64,000 nt of DNA from Bradyrhizobium manausense (GCF_018130615.1 NZ_JAFCKB010000004.1:411699-475698), one strand, 5' to 3'; positions 26,009 to 35,754 are shown, numbered from the stretch's first letter. Notes: a model not told the origin generated them from the letters alone. Numbers and translations are program-made.

Positions 26009-26683
26009 ATGATCGCACGCCTGCTGTTGCAGAACATGATCTTCACCGCCGCGATGGGCGTGCTGCTGCTCGCCGTCGCGGGCACGCTGCATTGGCCGGG
26101 CGCGTGGGTGTTTCTCGTCACCTCAGCCCTATTTGGTCCGCTCTGCGGTTGGTGGCTCTACCGGATCGATCCGGCGCTTTTGGCCGAGCGTCTGCGCCCC
26201 GTTCTTCAGAAGAACCAGCCGGCCGCCGACAAGGTCTTCATGGTCGTCTTCATCGCAGGGATGCTGGGCTGGCTGGTCGCAATGGGGCTCGACCGGCGCC
26301 ATCTTGCATCCGACATGAACGTCGCCTGGCAGCTGCTCGGCTTCGTGCTATTCCTCGCCTCGACGCTGTTCACATTGTGGGTCTTTCGCGAGAATTCGTT
26401 CGCCGCGCCCGTGGTGAAGCTGCAGGCCGAGCGCGCACAGCGCGTGATCTCGACCGGCCCCTACGCCCATGTTCGCCATCCCATGTACAGCGGCATGATC
26501 CTGTTCTTCGCCAGCGTGCCGCTGATCCTCGGCTCGTGGTGGGGGCTTGCGATTGCGCCGCTCTTCCTGGTCTTGCTCGCGGTCCGCATTCGCATCGAGG
26601 AACGCACGCTGATCGCGGGTCTGCCGGGCTATGCCGATTATACCGCGCGGGTGCGCTATCGCCTGCTGCCCGGATTGTGGTGA
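26009..26683 (+). CDS. Isoprenylcysteine carboxyl methyltransferase-like membrane protein
   Basis: 224 residues with five to six TM helices. The C-terminal motif GPYAHVRHPMYSGMILFFASVPL followed by RIRIEERTLIAGLPGYADYTARVRYRLLPG is the S-adenosylmethionine-binding signature of the ICMT/PEMT family. In bacteria such proteins methylate lipids or unknown membrane substrates. The ATG at 26009 follows GGATCGAAC; the frame extends upstream but lacks homology-like sequence. It is a single gene; no partner is evident. Confidence 0.75.
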   Translation: MIARLLLQNMIFTAAMGVLLLAVAGTLHWPGAWVFLVTSALFGPLCGWWLYRIDPALLAERLRPVLQKNQPAADKVFMVVFIAGMLGWLVAMGLDRRHLASDMNVAWQLLGFVLFLASTLFTLWVFRENSFAAPVVKLQAERAQRVISTGPYAHVRHPMYSGMILFFASVPLILGSWWGLAIAPLFLVLLAVRIRIEERTLIAGLPGYADYTARVRYRLLPGLW

Positions 26684-27001
26684 GCGCGCGTCACGTTCGT
26701 GCCTCCCGAAAAGCCTTGTGGGTCCTCCGATCGACTGACGCTACAGCCGCCGGACCTCTTTAGAGAGGAACCGCACCTGCGCGCTATTCCGATCCGGATC
26801 CACAACGCGAGTCGCGATGATGTTCTGCAAGCCACCCTGCCCCGACGAGCATGACCTCTCTTCCGTTCCCGATCATGCCGACGATCAATCTGGTCCCCGA
26901 CGCGCGCAGCCTGTCGGGAGCCATGACGTCTTTGGGCGATCGATCGCGCCCGATGCGACCGGTCCGGAGCGGAGGCTGCCGCCAGTCTCCGTCCGGACCG
27001 G
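26684..27001. other. Gap without a recognised gene
   Basis: Several short frames overlap on both strands, but none has a start signal or recognisable sequence. It separates the convergent ICMT-like and GST genes. Confidence 0.5.
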
Positions 27002-27709
27002 CTAATCATCGAGCTCCCTGTATTGCCGGAAGATGCCCTGCTCGTTGAAGGGAATGCGGCGATCGCTTGCGAGATAGGCCTTGATGTTCGGCCGCGCGGC
27101 CACGCGGTCGCGCAGGCCGACGAGACCGGGAATTTTCTTCTCAAACGCCTTCATCCGCTTGGGGAAGGCGTAGCGCAGCCCATCGACGATCTGGAACAGC
27201 GAGAGATCGACATAGGTCAGCCTGCGGCCGGTGATGTAAGCGCCACCATTCTCGGTGAAGAGCTGCTCGAAATAGCCGAGATATTTCGGCACGCGCTCGT
27301 CCCAGAACTCGGCGGTGCGCTTCTTCGCCGGCAGCTTCTGATCTTCATAGTACAGCGACGGCCCGAGCGGATGATGGGTGTCGTGGATCTCGACCACGAG
27401 ATCGGTGACCGTCAATTGAAGCTGGTGCACCCAGAGTTTGCCGGCCTCAGTCTTAGGCGCGAGGCCGTGACGGGCACCGAGATAGAGCAGGATGTTGGCG
27501 GTCTGGCCGATGACGAGCTTGCCGGCTTTGAGGAACGGCGGCGCGAAGGGCGGCGTGCCTTTATGGACCTCCATCATCTTCATCATGGCGGCCGAGCCAC
27601 GCGAACCGCGTGCGACATCGACATAATCCGCCCCCGCCTCCTCCAGCGCCAGCCGCACATATTCACCGCGGCCCTGGATCTCGGGCCAGTAATAGAGCTC
27701 GTATTTCAT
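27002..27709 (-). CDS. Glutathione S-transferase
   Basis: 235 residues. The N-terminal thioredoxin-like domain starts MKYELYYWPEIQGRGEYVRLALEEAG, with a Tyr near residue 6 as candidate catalytic residue and the glutathione-site motif IGQTANILLYLG (the usual ESxAI is replaced by QTANI). The C-terminal helical domain contains GRRLTYVDLSLFQIVDGL, the GST N-capping box region. It resembles sigma/alpha-like GSTs. Cytoplasmic, probably detoxifying. The start at 27709 gives a canonical N terminus; 12 further in-frame codons upstream are non-conserved. Confidence 0.8.
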   Translation of the reverse strand: MKYELYYWPEIQGRGEYVRLALEEAGADYVDVARGSRGSAAMMKMMEVHKGTPPFAPPFLKAGKLVIGQTANILLYLGARHGLAPKTEAGKLWVHQLQLTVTDLVVEIHDTHHPLGPSLYYEDQKLPAKKRTAEFWDERVPKYLGYFEQLFTENGGAYITGRRLTYVDLSLFQIVDGLRYAFPKRMKAFEKKIPGLVGLRDRVAARPNIKAYLASDRRIPFNEQGIFRQYRELDD

Positions 27710-27804
27710 GGAAGGGGTCCGTGTGCGTGGAAGCGACGGAACCAATGTAGCACGCGACCGAATGTTCCGTCAGCGTGAGGCGGAACGGCGGCACCGCGTC
27801 CGCC

Positions 27805-27915
27805 GTCATTGCGAGCGTAGCGAGGCAATCCAGACTGTCGCCGCGGCGGGCCTCTGGATTGCTTCGCGGAGCCTGTCGGGCCGCGCTTCGCGCGGATCCG
27901 GTGGCTCGCAATGAC
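27805..27915. repeat. Intergenic palindrome, GTCATTGCGAGC type
   Basis: GTCATTGCGAGC...GAGGCAATCCAGA at the left pairs with TCTGGATTGCTTCGC and GGCTCGCAATGAC at the right; an inner hairpin CGCGCTTCGCGCG lies between. It is a second member of the repeat at 24051-24128. Confidence 0.75.
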
Positions 27916-27935
27916 GCAGGAGAGAACTCAGCCCC

Positions 27936-28616
27936 TCAGTTCGCCGCGAAACAATACATCAGCCCATCACCACCGGTGGTTTTCAAGTCGGCCTGCGAGC
28001 AGCCGCCGTCGGGGCCGCGCGAGGGGTGGGAGCTGTTCCAGGATCTAGACGGCTCGTCGTCGCGCAGGCCCTGGCGATCGGCATGGCCGAGCATCGCCGC
28101 GCCTTGCTTGCTCGACGTCCAATTCTTGCAGGTCTTGTCGTCACCCGCTGCAAAGGCGGTGCCGTCAGGTTGCGATCCCGTCAGGATGTCGTGCCGGTTC
28201 GGCGTGTCGCCGCGGCCGTTGATGACCTCGCCCTTCTCGCTGAGCGCGGTCTGCTTGGTGAGATTGTTGGCCGCGCTATGCAGGTCGGCAACGTCCTTGG
28301 CAATCACCGCACCCTTGGCGTTTTGCCACGGTCCCTTGCCGATGCGGTCTTTTGCGTTGACGGCGGGCTTGCCGTCGGCTGCTTGCGTCGAGAGATATGC
28401 GCGCCAGGTCTTGGTGCCGGCGCCACCGGCTTGTGCCAACTTCTGGCATTGCGCATCAGCTCCCTCCAGACCGCCGAGATCGGCCCCCTTGCCCGGGCCG
28501 TTGGAGGTCACGAAGAACGTCATATCGGCCGACTGCGCTTGCGCCGATGGCGCCGCAAGCAGGGCTACAGCGAGCGCGAGGCCTGACATCGTGACTGATC
28601 GCTCGATACGGATCAT
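27936..28616 (-). CDS. Secreted lectin-like protein (DUF1554 / endostatin-like fold)
   Basis: 226 residues with a signal peptide (VTMSGLALAVALLAAPSAQA). The mature protein has the DUF1554 signature: FFVTSNGPGKGADLGGLEGADAQCQ, TWRAYLST, NAKDRIGKGPWQNAKGAVIA and a C-terminal CKNWTSS ... GGDGLMYCFA. This fold resembles the collagen XVIII endostatin/C-type lectin-like domain, and members in Leptospira bind host ligands. GGGAGG precedes the ATG at 28616. Periplasmic or secreted; no partner gene. The ligand is unknown. Confidence 0.75.
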   Translation of the reverse strand: MIRIERSVTMSGLALAVALLAAPSAQAQSADMTFFVTSNGPGKGADLGGLEGADAQCQKLAQAGGAGTKTWRAYLSTQAADGKPAVNAKDRIGKGPWQNAKGAVIAKDVADLHSAANNLTKQTALSEKGEVINGRGDTPNRHDILTGSQPDGTAFAAGDDKTCKNWTSSKQGAAMLGHADRQGLRDDEPSRSWNSSHPSRGPDGGCSQADLKTTGGDGLMYCFAAN

Positions 28617-28710
28617 CTTGTCCTCCCAGTTGGTTTTTATTTGGCCGCACGATGTCAACCCGACGCGCGCCCGCTTATTCCGATGCCGCGATGCGAGACA
28701 TCCAAAGAAA

Positions 28711-28739
28711 AAGGCGCCGTGCGGGAAGCACGACGCCTT
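28711..28739 (-). terminator. Rho-independent terminator of the TIM44-like gene
   Basis: On the minus strand AAGGCGTCGTGC pairs with GCACGGCGCCTT around a short loop and is followed by TTTCTTTGG, 20 nt after the stop codon at 28760. Confidence 0.75.
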
Positions 28740-28759
28740 GATTTCTCATATTCAGGCGA

Positions 28760-29734
28760 TCAGTTGGTCTGCTGAATCGCCGACAATTCCCAGGGGCTGC
28801 CCGGGCGGCGGGCGAACGTCCAGACTTCGGTGACTTCACCCGGCTGCTCGCTGCCGGCGACGATTGCGCCGGTGTTGCGGTCGACCGTCTTGTCGGTGAG
28901 CGCGAAGCGCATTGCCACCGTTGCGTAGTCTGTCTCGCCTTCGCGCCAGGCTTCCGCGAGGTCGCCCTGCAACAGCTTGACGTTGGTCACCTTGTTGACG
29001 GCGTTGCGTGCGCGGTTCTCGGCGAGATCCTTCTCGAAATAAGAGACCATCTCCGGCGTCGCCAGCGTATGCAGTTTTGCAACGTCCTCGTTCGACCATG
29101 CGGCCTGGATGTCGCCAAGCAGCCGCTCAAACGCCTCGTAATCATCAGGCTTGATCTCGAGCGGCGCATTGTTGGCGCCGAAGCCGAAGCCGCCACCAAG
29201 ACCTGAACCGAGGCCACTGCGATAGCTCGCCTGCGCTCCCGGCCCGGCGCCACCATCAGCACCGGCATAGGCCGCCTGCGGCGCATTGCGGCGCTGCCAC
29301 CAGGACATCGCCAGCCGCACCACGAACACGACGAGCACGATCTGGATGATCAAGCCCAGGATCGACGACAGGCCGCCGAGACCGCCGAACAGGCCGCCGC
29401 CGAACAGCATGCCCAGAAGGCCCGCGCCGAGAAAGCCAGCGGCAAGACCACCCAGGAAGCCGCCACCGCGGCCGAACAGGCCGCCGCGCGCGGGCGCAGC
29501 CGTGTTCATGCCGGCGCCCGGCTGGCTGTAGGTGCGGTTGAATTGCGAGGTCGAGCCCGGCGCGGTCGTGGTCGACGGTGGGGCCGAGAAGGTCCGCGAA
29601 CCGCGCGAACCCGATGAGACGCCGCCGCCGACGCGGGCGTCAGCGGAGGAGATCGCGAGCGCCGTCGGCAGCGCCAGCGCCAGAACGACGGCAATCGTCT
29701 TCACGAGACTGCGGGACCATTGCGAGAACTTCAT
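28760..29734 (-). CDS. TIM44-like domain membrane protein
   Basis: 324 residues. An N-terminal signal-like segment (VKTIAVVLALALPTALAISSADA) is followed by a Ser/Thr/Pro-rich stretch and a long Gly/Leu/Phe-rich region (LFGRGGGFLGGLAAGFLGAG...). A TM helix (IIQIVLVVFVVRLAMSW) follows, and the C-terminal TIM44-like fold carries ALEIKPDDYEAFERLL-like and VWTFARRPGSPWELSAIQQ motifs. Bacterial TIM44-like proteins are membrane anchored; related TimA of Caulobacter is known, but the role is unclear. Monocistronic with its own terminator. Confidence 0.8.
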   Translation of the reverse strand: MKFSQWSRSLVKTIAVVLALALPTALAISSADARVGGGVSSGSRGSRTFSAPPSTTTAPGSTSQFNRTYSQPGAGMNTAAPARGGLFGRGGGFLGGLAAGFLGAGLLGMLFGGGLFGGLGGLSSILGLIIQIVLVVFVVRLAMSWWQRRNAPQAAYAGADGGAGPGAQASYRSGLGSGLGGGFGFGANNAPLEIKPDDYEAFERLLGDIQAAWSNEDVAKLHTLATPEMVSYFEKDLAENRARNAVNKVTNVKLLQGDLAEAWREGETDYATVAMRFALTDKTVDRNTGAIVAGSEQPGEVTEVWTFARRPGSPWELSAIQQTN

Positions 29735-29986
29735 GTGCGTTTCCCAAATCCCCGGCATGGGGACGTGTCAGTAAGATGGGCAGCCTTCACCAAAAGGGAA
29801 GCCGGTTTCGGAACCCGCGGCTGCGGCCCTCAGTCGCGGGGATGTGGCAAAAGCCCATATTTGCCGGGCACTTGGCTGGATGCGGACGGGAACTGTGGTC
29901 GCCGATTACCGGCGTTATTTCGATTCAGGATGAACGGCTTTCGCGGCTGGCAATGATGGCGAAATGTGGGGCCGACACGCCGGCCC

Positions 29987-32569
29987 TCACCCCTGCTTCG
30001 TCATCGTCTCCTTCACGGCCGCCACGAGCTGGCTCAGAGTGAACGGCTTTGGCAGGAAGTCGAACTGCTGCCCCTCGGGCAGGCTCTTCTCGAAGGCGTC
30101 CTCCGCGTAGCCGGAGACGAAGATGAAGCGGATATCCGGGTTCTTCTCCCGCATCGCCTTAAGCAGGGTCGGCCCGTCCATTTCCGGCATCACGACGTCG
30201 GAGACGACGAGATCGATCGCACCGCTCTGCTCTTCCAGCGCTTCCATGGCCTCGACGCCGTTCTCGGCCTCGACCACGGTGTAGCCGCGCGAACGCAGGC
30301 CGCGGGCGTTCAATGCGCGCAGGCCCTCTTCGTCCTCGACCAGCAGGATGGTGCCCTGCCCGGTGAGATCGGTGCGGGACTTGGTCTCCACCGCTGCAGG
30401 CGCAGCTTCCTTCGCGGCGCCATTCGTCACGCTCGCCGCTACCGGCTGCTCGACCTGGACTTCAGGCTCGGCATGATGGCGCGGCAGGAAGATGTGGAAC
30501 GAGGTGCCCTGCCCCGGCTCGGAATCGACGTAGATGAAGCCGCCGGTCTGCTTGACGATGCCATACACGGTCGAAAGACCGAGGCCGGTGCCCTTGCCGA
30601 CTTCCTTGGTCGAGAAGAACGGCTCGAAGATCTTGTCGCGGATGTCGGCGGGAATGCCGGTACCGGTGTCGGCGACTTCGATCCGCACATAGTCCGCCGC
30701 CGGCATGCCCTTATAGGCGAGCTTGCCGGCCTCTTCCGTGGCGACATTGGCGGTGCGGATGATCAGCTTGCCGCCATCGGGCATGGCGTCGCGCGCGTTG
30801 ACCGCGAGGTTGACGATGACCTGCTCGAACTGGGAGACGTCGACCTTGACCGGCCAGAGATCGCGGCCGTGGACCAGGTCGAGCTTGACCTTCTCGCCGA
30901 TCAGCCGGCGCAGCAGCATGGTGAGATCGCTCAGCGCATCGCCGAGATCGAGCACCTGCGGCCGCAGCGTCTGCCGCCGCGAGAAGGCGAGCAGCTGCCG
31001 CACCAGCGTCGCAGCACGCGTCGCGTTCTGCTTGATCTGCATGATGTCCTGGAACGACGGGTCGGTCGGCTTGTGCGCGTTCAGCAGGAAGTCGTTCGCC
31101 ATCATGATAGCGGAAAGCACGTTGTTGAAGTCGTGGGCAATGCCGCCGGCGAGCTGGCCGACCGTCTCCATCTTCTGCGACTGGTTGATCTGGTTCTCCA
31201 GCGCGCGCCGCTCGGTGGTCTCGAGCATGTGCACGATCGCGGCTTCAGCGTCGTTCTCGGCCGCATCGACCGGCGTGACGAAGAACTGGCCCCAGCGCTC
31301 CTTGGGTCCCTCCAGCGCGACCTCGACTGGCGCGATGTCAGCCTGGCCTTCGGCAGCCTGGTTGATCGCCGCAATCACCAGATGGCGGTCCCGCGCGTTG
31401 ATAGCGCGGAAGATCGACTTGCTGGCGCTGTCGAGCCCGAGGGCTTGCGCGAGCTTGGCGTAACGCGCATTCGCTCGCACGACGTTGCCGCCGCGATCGA
31501 CGGTAGCGATCGCCATCGGTGTGTGGTCGAAGAAGCGCATGAAACGCACTTCGGCGGCGCGGTCGGGGTCGCTGCGCTCGTCGCGGGCACGGCTGATGAC
31601 GAGCGTGCGCGACGGGCCCGGCGCGCCATCGGCGCCGAAGGCGAGCTTGTGATAGAGCCGGACCGGCATGGTCTTGCCGGTGCGCATGCGCAGGTCGATG
31701 TCGAAGACTTCGGTCTTCACCTCGCCCGGCACGGCCACAATCGCGCTCAGCAGCGAGGCGCCGTCGCCGGAGACGATGTCGGCGAGCCTCAAGCCGCCGG
31801 AGCCGATCTCGGCGAGGTCGTAGTCGAGCCAGTTCGCCAGCGTCGCATTGACATAGGCGAGCTCGCCGGCGGGATTGACCGAGAAGAAGCCGCAGGGCGC
31901 ATGATCGAGATATTCGATCGCGTGCTGGAGCTCCTGGAACACGTCCTCCTGGCGCTCACGGTCGCGGGTGATGTCGGCGATCGACCACACCGCGTATTTG
32001 GCCTCGCGCTTTCCGGTGCCGAGCGGGCGCACCCGCATGCGCAGCCAGCGCCCGTGGCTGCCGTCCTGGCCGGAAATGCGCACCTCTTCCTGCTGCCGCT
32101 TGCCCTCGCGCGCCGCCTTGAGCAGGCGGAACACGGCCTCGGAGACATCAGGATTGCCGATGAAGACACGCTCGACCGGCCGCACATCCTGCGGGCCGGA
32201 TGCGCCCGTCAACGTCAGATAGGCCGCGTTGGAATAGATCACATGGCCGCGCGGATTGGTCACCGCCAGGCCGTCGAAGGCGTGGTCGGCAATGCGCCCC
32301 ATCACGGGATCGTCGAGATTGCGGTCGACGAAGCGGATGATGCCGGCGGCAAAGGCGAACAGGTTGAACAGGCCGATCATCGCCAGCACGGCGAGGATGC
32401 CAAGGATATAGGGCTGCGCCTGCGCGCGCCCGAGCGTCATCAGCCCGATGGCGACCGCGACCAGGCCGGTGGCCACCAGGAGCACCAGCGCAATGCTGCC
32501 CGAGCGTGGCGACGGCTCATGCGCCGCAACGGGCTCGCGTGACAGGTCGTGGTCGGTCTCGGCAGTCAT
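29987..32569 (-). CDS. cckA: Cell-cycle hybrid histidine kinase CckA
   Basis: 860 residues. Two N-terminal TM helices (about 26-47 and 53-78) are followed by tandem PAS domains (about 90-200, 215-330, 345-455), the HisKA domain with His479 in [17 protein letters not shown], an HATPase domain ([36 protein letters not shown]) and a C-terminal receiver with acceptor Asp791 ([12 protein letters not shown]) and Lys841. This is the full CckA plan. CckA phosphorylates ChpT, which feeds CtrA and CpdR, so it would control the CtrA-type boxes found before the flagellar operons. chpT and ctrA are not in the window. Confidence 0.93.
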   Translation of the reverse strand: MTAETDHDLSREPVAAHEPSPRSGSIALVLLVATGLVAVAIGLMTLGRAQAQPYILGILAVLAMIGLFNLFAFAAGIIRFVDRNLDDPVMGRIADHAFDGLAVTNPRGHVIYSNAAYLTLTGASGPQDVRPVERVFIGNPDVSEAVFRLLKAAREGKRQQEEVRISGQDGSHGRWLRMRVRPLGTGKREAKYAVWSIADITRDRERQEDVFQELQHAIEYLDHAPCGFFSVNPAGELAYVNATLANWLDYDLAEIGSGGLRLADIVSGDGASLLSAIVAVPGEVKTEVFDIDLRMRTGKTMPVRLYHKLAFGADGAPGPSRTLVISRARDERSDPDRAAEVRFMRFFDHTPMAIATVDRGGNVVRANARYAKLAQALGLDSASKSIFRAINARDRHLVIAAINQAAEGQADIAPVEVALEGPKERWGQFFVTPVDAAENDAEAAIVHMLETTERRALENQINQSQKMETVGQLAGGIAHDFNNVLSAIMMANDFLLNAHKPTDPSFQDIMQIKQNATRAATLVRQLLAFSRRQTLRPQVLDLGDALSDLTMLLRRLIGEKVKLDLVHGRDLWPVKVDVSQFEQVIVNLAVNARDAMPDGGKLIIRTANVATEEAGKLAYKGMPAADYVRIEVADTGTGIPADIRDKIFEPFFSTKEVGKGTGLGLSTVYGIVKQTGGFIYVDSEPGQGTSFHIFLPRHHAEPEVQVEQPVAASVTNGAAKEAAPAAVETKSRTDLTGQGTILLVEDEEGLRALNARGLRSRGYTVVEAENGVEAMEALEEQSGAIDLVVSDVVMPEMDGPTLLKAMREKNPDIRFIFVSGYAEDAFEKSLPEGQQFDFLPKPFTLSQLVAAVKETMTKQG

Positions 32570-32723
32570 TTCACGCAGGTGTAGCCTGTCGGCAGAGAAT
32601 CAACGCGCCACGGGGCACGCGGGGTCCTCCCTGCCTGAATCGGACCCGCAGACGCAAGGGTAGCACGGGCGAAAGGTACGCTGATTCCCAGTTTACGGCC
32701 ATTTCCGGTACTTTTCGGGGGTT

Positions 32724-33803
32724 TTATTGCCGTGCGGCACTAAAACCGCGCTTCATCCGCATGACGTAGCCGATGACTTCGGCGACCGCATGGTAGTGCT
32801 CCATGGGGATCTCCTGGTCGATCTCGACGGTGGCATAGAGCGCGCGGGCCAGCGGCACGTTCTCGACGATCGGGATGTCGTGCTCGCGCGCAATCTCCCG
32901 GATCTTGAAGGCGAGGTTGTCGACGCCCTTGGCAACGCAGATCGGCGCCGACATGCCGCGCTCGTAGGACAGCGCCACCGAATAGTGGGTCGGGTTGGTG
33001 ATGATCACCGAGGCTTTGGGAACCGCCGCCATCATGCGCTTCTTGGAGCGCTGTTGGCGCAATTGCCGGAGCTTACCCTTGATGTGCGGGTCGCCTTCGG
33101 ACTGTTTGAACTCTTCCTTGATCTCCTGGAGCGACATCTTCTGCCGCTGGAACCAACTGCGGTATTGGAAGAAATAGTCACCGATGGCGATGATCGCGAG
33201 CGCCGCAACCACCGCACCGAGCAGATGGACGGTCATGCCGGTGCTGGCGCCCAGCATGGCCATCGGATCGAGCTTGACCATCGCCTCCATGCGATGCCGC
33301 TCCGGCCAGAGGATCGTGGTCATGACCGTACCGAGCACGACGAGCTTGCCGATGCCCTTCAGGAAGTTCGCTCCCGCCTGCTTGCCGAAGATGCGCTTGA
33401 AGCCGGCGGCCGGCGAGAGCTTGCTGAACTTGGGCGTGAGGGATTCGGTCGACCACACCAGCCGATGCTGAAGCATGTTGCCGGCAATGGCCGCGATCAC
33501 CAGCATCAACAGCGGCACGCCGACTGCAGCTAACACCGCGACCTCGATCTGCTGCATCAGTGCGAGCAGATTCCCGGGGTCGGTTTTGATCATCCAGGAA
33601 TTGGCGAGCAGATTGCGCATCGGCGTCAGCAGCCCGCTGCCGACCGAGCCGGAAAAGGTCGAGACCACGAGTGTGCCGCCCGCGATCATGAACCAGGTGT
33701 TGATCTCCTGGCTTTTGGCGACGTCGCCGCGTTCGAGCGCCTCTTCGAGACGCTTTTGCGTCGGGTCTTCTGTTTGACTTTCTGGATCGTTGTCTTCCGC
33801 CAT
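32724..33803 (-). CDS. flhB: Flagellar export switch protein FlhB
   Basis: 359 residues with four TM helices in the first 210 residues and a cytoplasmic C domain. The autocleavage motif NPTH lies in ASVIITNPTHYSVAL (about residues 270-273), as needed for the rod/hook-to-filament substrate switch. The N-terminal DPESQTEDPTQKRLEEALERGDVAKS is the family signature. It is the last gene of the flgB-flgC-fliE-fliQ-fliR-flhB operon, 7 nt behind fliR. Confidence 0.96.
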   Translation of the reverse strand: MAEDNDPESQTEDPTQKRLEEALERGDVAKSQEINTWFMIAGGTLVVSTFSGSVGSGLLTPMRNLLANSWMIKTDPGNLLALMQQIEVAVLAAVGVPLLMLVIAAIAGNMLQHRLVWSTESLTPKFSKLSPAAGFKRIFGKQAGANFLKGIGKLVVLGTVMTTILWPERHRMEAMVKLDPMAMLGASTGMTVHLLGAVVAALAIIAIGDYFFQYRSWFQRQKMSLQEIKEEFKQSEGDPHIKGKLRQLRQQRSKKRMMAAVPKASVIITNPTHYSVALSYERGMSAPICVAKGVDNLAFKIREIAREHDIPIVENVPLARALYATVEIDQEIPMEHYHAVAEVIGYVMRMKRGFSAARQ

Positions 33804-33810
33804 CGATCAC

Positions 33811-34581
33811 CTACTTGAGCGGCAGCATCTGGTGCATGACACCGATGAAGTAATCGAGATAGGTGCCCATCATCGCCGTGAGCACCACGGCGAGCACCAT
33901 GAAGCCCGCGAAGATCGACAGCGGCACACCGACGAAATAGACCTGCATCTGCGGCATCAGACGCGCCAGCACGCCGAGCCCGATATTGAAGACGAGGCCG
34001 AACACCAGGAACGGCCCTGACAGTTGCAAGCCGAGCAGGAACGCGGCGGCAAAGGCCCGCGTGGCCAGCGAAGCAACATCGCCGCTCGACACCGTCTCGC
34101 CCGGCGCGAAGATCGCATAGCTGTCGTTCAGCGCCGCGATCACCAGATGATGGCTATCGGTGGCGAACAGCAGGGTCACGCCCAGCATGGTCAGGAAGTT
34201 GCCGACCAGAACGCCCTGCTGCCCCTGCGTCGGATCGACCGACGTCACGAAGCCGAGCCCCATCTGCTGCGCGATCACCGCACCCGCGACCTGGAGCGCC
34301 GACAGCGTCACGCGCGCGGTTGCGCCCAGTACGATGCCGATCACGATCTCATGCAGCATCAAGACCAGCATCGGCGCGAGCGAGCCCATGTCGACCTGGT
34401 AGGCGTTGCGATGCAGCGGCAGGATGATCAGCGTGAGCAGAAGCGCGATCGACAGCTTTACGCGCGTCGGGATATTGGTCTCGCCGAGCCCCGGCAGCAG
34501 CATCACCATCGCGCCGACCCGGGCGAAGGCAAGCATGAAGGCTGCGGCAAGCGCCGGCAGCAGCGAGACGTCGATGCGCAT
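33811..34581 (-). CDS. fliR: Flagellar biosynthetic protein FliR
   Basis: 256 residues, the normal FliR length, with about six hydrophobic helices and the family motif RVGAMVMLLPGLGETNIPTRVKLSIALLLTL in the N-terminal part. FliR is part of the FliPQR export-gate helix assembly in the inner membrane. The start at 34581 (MRIDVSLLPALAAAF) is chosen because the frame extends far upstream through fliQ without homology. It lies 17 nt behind fliQ and ends just before flhB. Confidence 0.94.
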   Translation of the reverse strand: MRIDVSLLPALAAAFMLAFARVGAMVMLLPGLGETNIPTRVKLSIALLLTLIILPLHRNAYQVDMGSLAPMLVLMLHEIVIGIVLGATARVTLSALQVAGAVIAQQMGLGFVTSVDPTQGQQGVLVGNFLTMLGVTLLFATDSHHLVIAALNDSYAIFAPGETVSSGDVASLATRAFAAAFLLGLQLSGPFLVFGLVFNIGLGVLARLMPQMQVYFVGVPLSIFAGFMVLAVVLTAMMGTYLDYFIGVMHQMLPLK

Positions 34582-34598
34582 AGCGGGCGCATTGTGCC

Positions 34599-34862
34599 TC
34601 AGCCGCCGATGATTCGCGACGAGATCCGCAGCATGTGGGAATGGAGCGCGTCGGCCATGAATGGCAGCGCCAGTAGCATTGTGGCAAAGATGGCCAGGAT
34701 CTTCGGCACGTAGACCAGCGTCTGTTCCTGGATCTGCGTCAGCGCCTGGAACAGCGACACGATCACGCCGACCACGAGCCCGACCACCATCAGTGGCGAG
34801 GACACGATCACGATGGTCCAGATCGCATCGCGGGCGACGTCGAGGGTCTCGGGTCCGGTCAT
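34599..34862 (-). CDS. fliQ: Flagellar biosynthetic protein FliQ
   Basis: 87 residues with two TM helices (about 12-36 and 46-70) and the conserved motif VSLFQALTQIQEQTLVYVPKI between them. Export-gate subunit with FliP and FliR. The start at 34862 (MTGPETLDVAR) gives the usual length; an upstream in-frame codon at 34883 would add seven residues. A palindromic repeat of about 80 bp separates it from fliE. Confidence 0.94.
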   Translation of the reverse strand: MTGPETLDVARDAIWTIVIVSSPLMVVGLVVGVIVSLFQALTQIQEQTLVYVPKILAIFATMLLALPFMADALHSHMLRISSRIIGG

Positions 34863-34888
34863 TTGAATTCTCGCTTCCAGCAATTTCC

Positions 34889-34966
34889 GTCATTCCGGGA
34901 CTCGCAAAGCGCGAACCTGGAATCTCGAAATTCCGGGTTCGGTGCTTCGCACCGCCCCGGAATGAC
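34889..34966. repeat. Palindromic repeat inside the flagellar operon
   Basis: GTCATTCCGGGA (from 34889) pairs with a right arm ending CCCCGGAATGAC (34966), with the inner arms AATCTCGAAATTCCGGGTTCG and GGTGCTTCGCACC. It separates fliE from fliQ in an otherwise tight operon and belongs to the repeat type at 18162. Confidence 0.75.
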
Positions 34967-34971
34967 AACCG

Positions 34972-35286
34972 TCAGATCGGCATCTTCATGATGTCTTCGT
35001 ACGCCGCGATCACGCGGTCGCGGACCGAGACCAGCGTGGACACCGCGACGTCGGTGTCGGCGACCGCCGTCACGACGTCCATCACATTGGCCTTGCCGTT
35101 GGCCATCGCCACGGTCTGCGCGTCGGACTTGCGGCCGGACTCCACGACGCTGCCGACGGCGTCCTTCAGCAGCGAGGCAAAGGATTGCCCGCTCGCTTCG
35201 CTGCCCTTGCCGGCACCGGCGCCGGTATTTTCCAGCACCCGGGCGAGGTTGGCATAAGCATTGGCGGCGACTGACGGTGATGCCAT
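34972..35286 (-). CDS. fliE: Flagellar hook-basal body protein FliE
   Basis: 104 residues with the FliE C-terminal signature VMDVVTAVADTDVAVSTLVSVRDRVIAAYEDIMKMPI. FliE connects the MS ring/export gate to the proximal rod and is the first rod-type export substrate. GACAATTGAGCC precedes the ATG. It is the third gene of the flgB operon, 16 nt behind flgC. Confidence 0.95.
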   Translation of the reverse strand: MASPSVAANAYANLARVLENTGAGAGKGSEASGQSFASLLKDAVGSVVESGRKSDAQTVAMANGKANVMDVVTAVADTDVAVSTLVSVRDRVIAAYEDIMKMPI

Positions 35287-35302
35287 GGCTCAATTGTCCT
35301 GT

Positions 35303-35728
35303 TCAGCTCTTGAGGATGTCGAGCGTGCGCTGGATCATCCGGCGCGTCGCACTGATGATGTTGACATTGGCCTCGTAGGACCGCTGCGCGTCGCGCATAT
35401 CGGTCATCTCGACCACCGAATTCACGTTGGGATATTTGACGTTGCCGGTGGCGTCGGCCGCCGGATTGTTCGGCTCGTATTTGACGCGGAAGCTGGACTG
35501 GTCGGGCTTGATCCTGCCGAGCGTGACGACCTGCGCATCGAGCGTGCGGTCGAGCGCCGAGGAGAACGTCGGCACCTTGCGCCGATAGGGATCGCCGCCT
35601 GCAGACTGCGAGGTCGAGTCCGCATTCGCGATATTTTCCGAGATCACCCGCATCCGCCCGGCCTGCGCCCGCAACCCGGAGGTCGCGATCGCCATCGAGC
35701 GGGCAAAGTCGCTGCTGTCATTCGCCAT
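35303..35728 (-). CDS. flgC: Flagellar rod protein FlgC
   Basis: 141 residues. The N-terminal FARSMAIATSGLRAQAGRMRVISENIANADST is the rod-protein signature, and the C-terminal VEMTDMRDAQRSYEANVNIISATRRMIQRTLDIL is the paired helix common to rod and hook proteins. It forms part of the proximal rod. AGAGGAGCCTCATC precedes the start. It lies between flgB and fliE. Confidence 0.96.
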   Translation of the reverse strand: MANDSSDFARSMAIATSGLRAQAGRMRVISENIANADSTSQSAGGDPYRRKVPTFSSALDRTLDAQVVTLGRIKPDQSSFRVKYEPNNPAADATGNVKYPNVNSVVEMTDMRDAQRSYEANVNIISATRRMIQRTLDILKS

Positions 35729-35754
35729 GATGAGGCTCCTCTAGCTCTGCTGCT

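Noticed and set aside
26656-27144. 162-codon minus-strand frame overlapping the GST gene
   Set aside because: It overlaps the 3' end of the GST gene in another frame, has no start signal, and is Arg/Ser rich like other shadows.
29966-32542. 858-codon open frame on the plus strand opposite cckA
   Set aside because: It mirrors a well-supported CckA gene; long antisense frames are expected in GC-rich DNA, and the translation is rich in Asp/Arg/His/Gly without domain signals.
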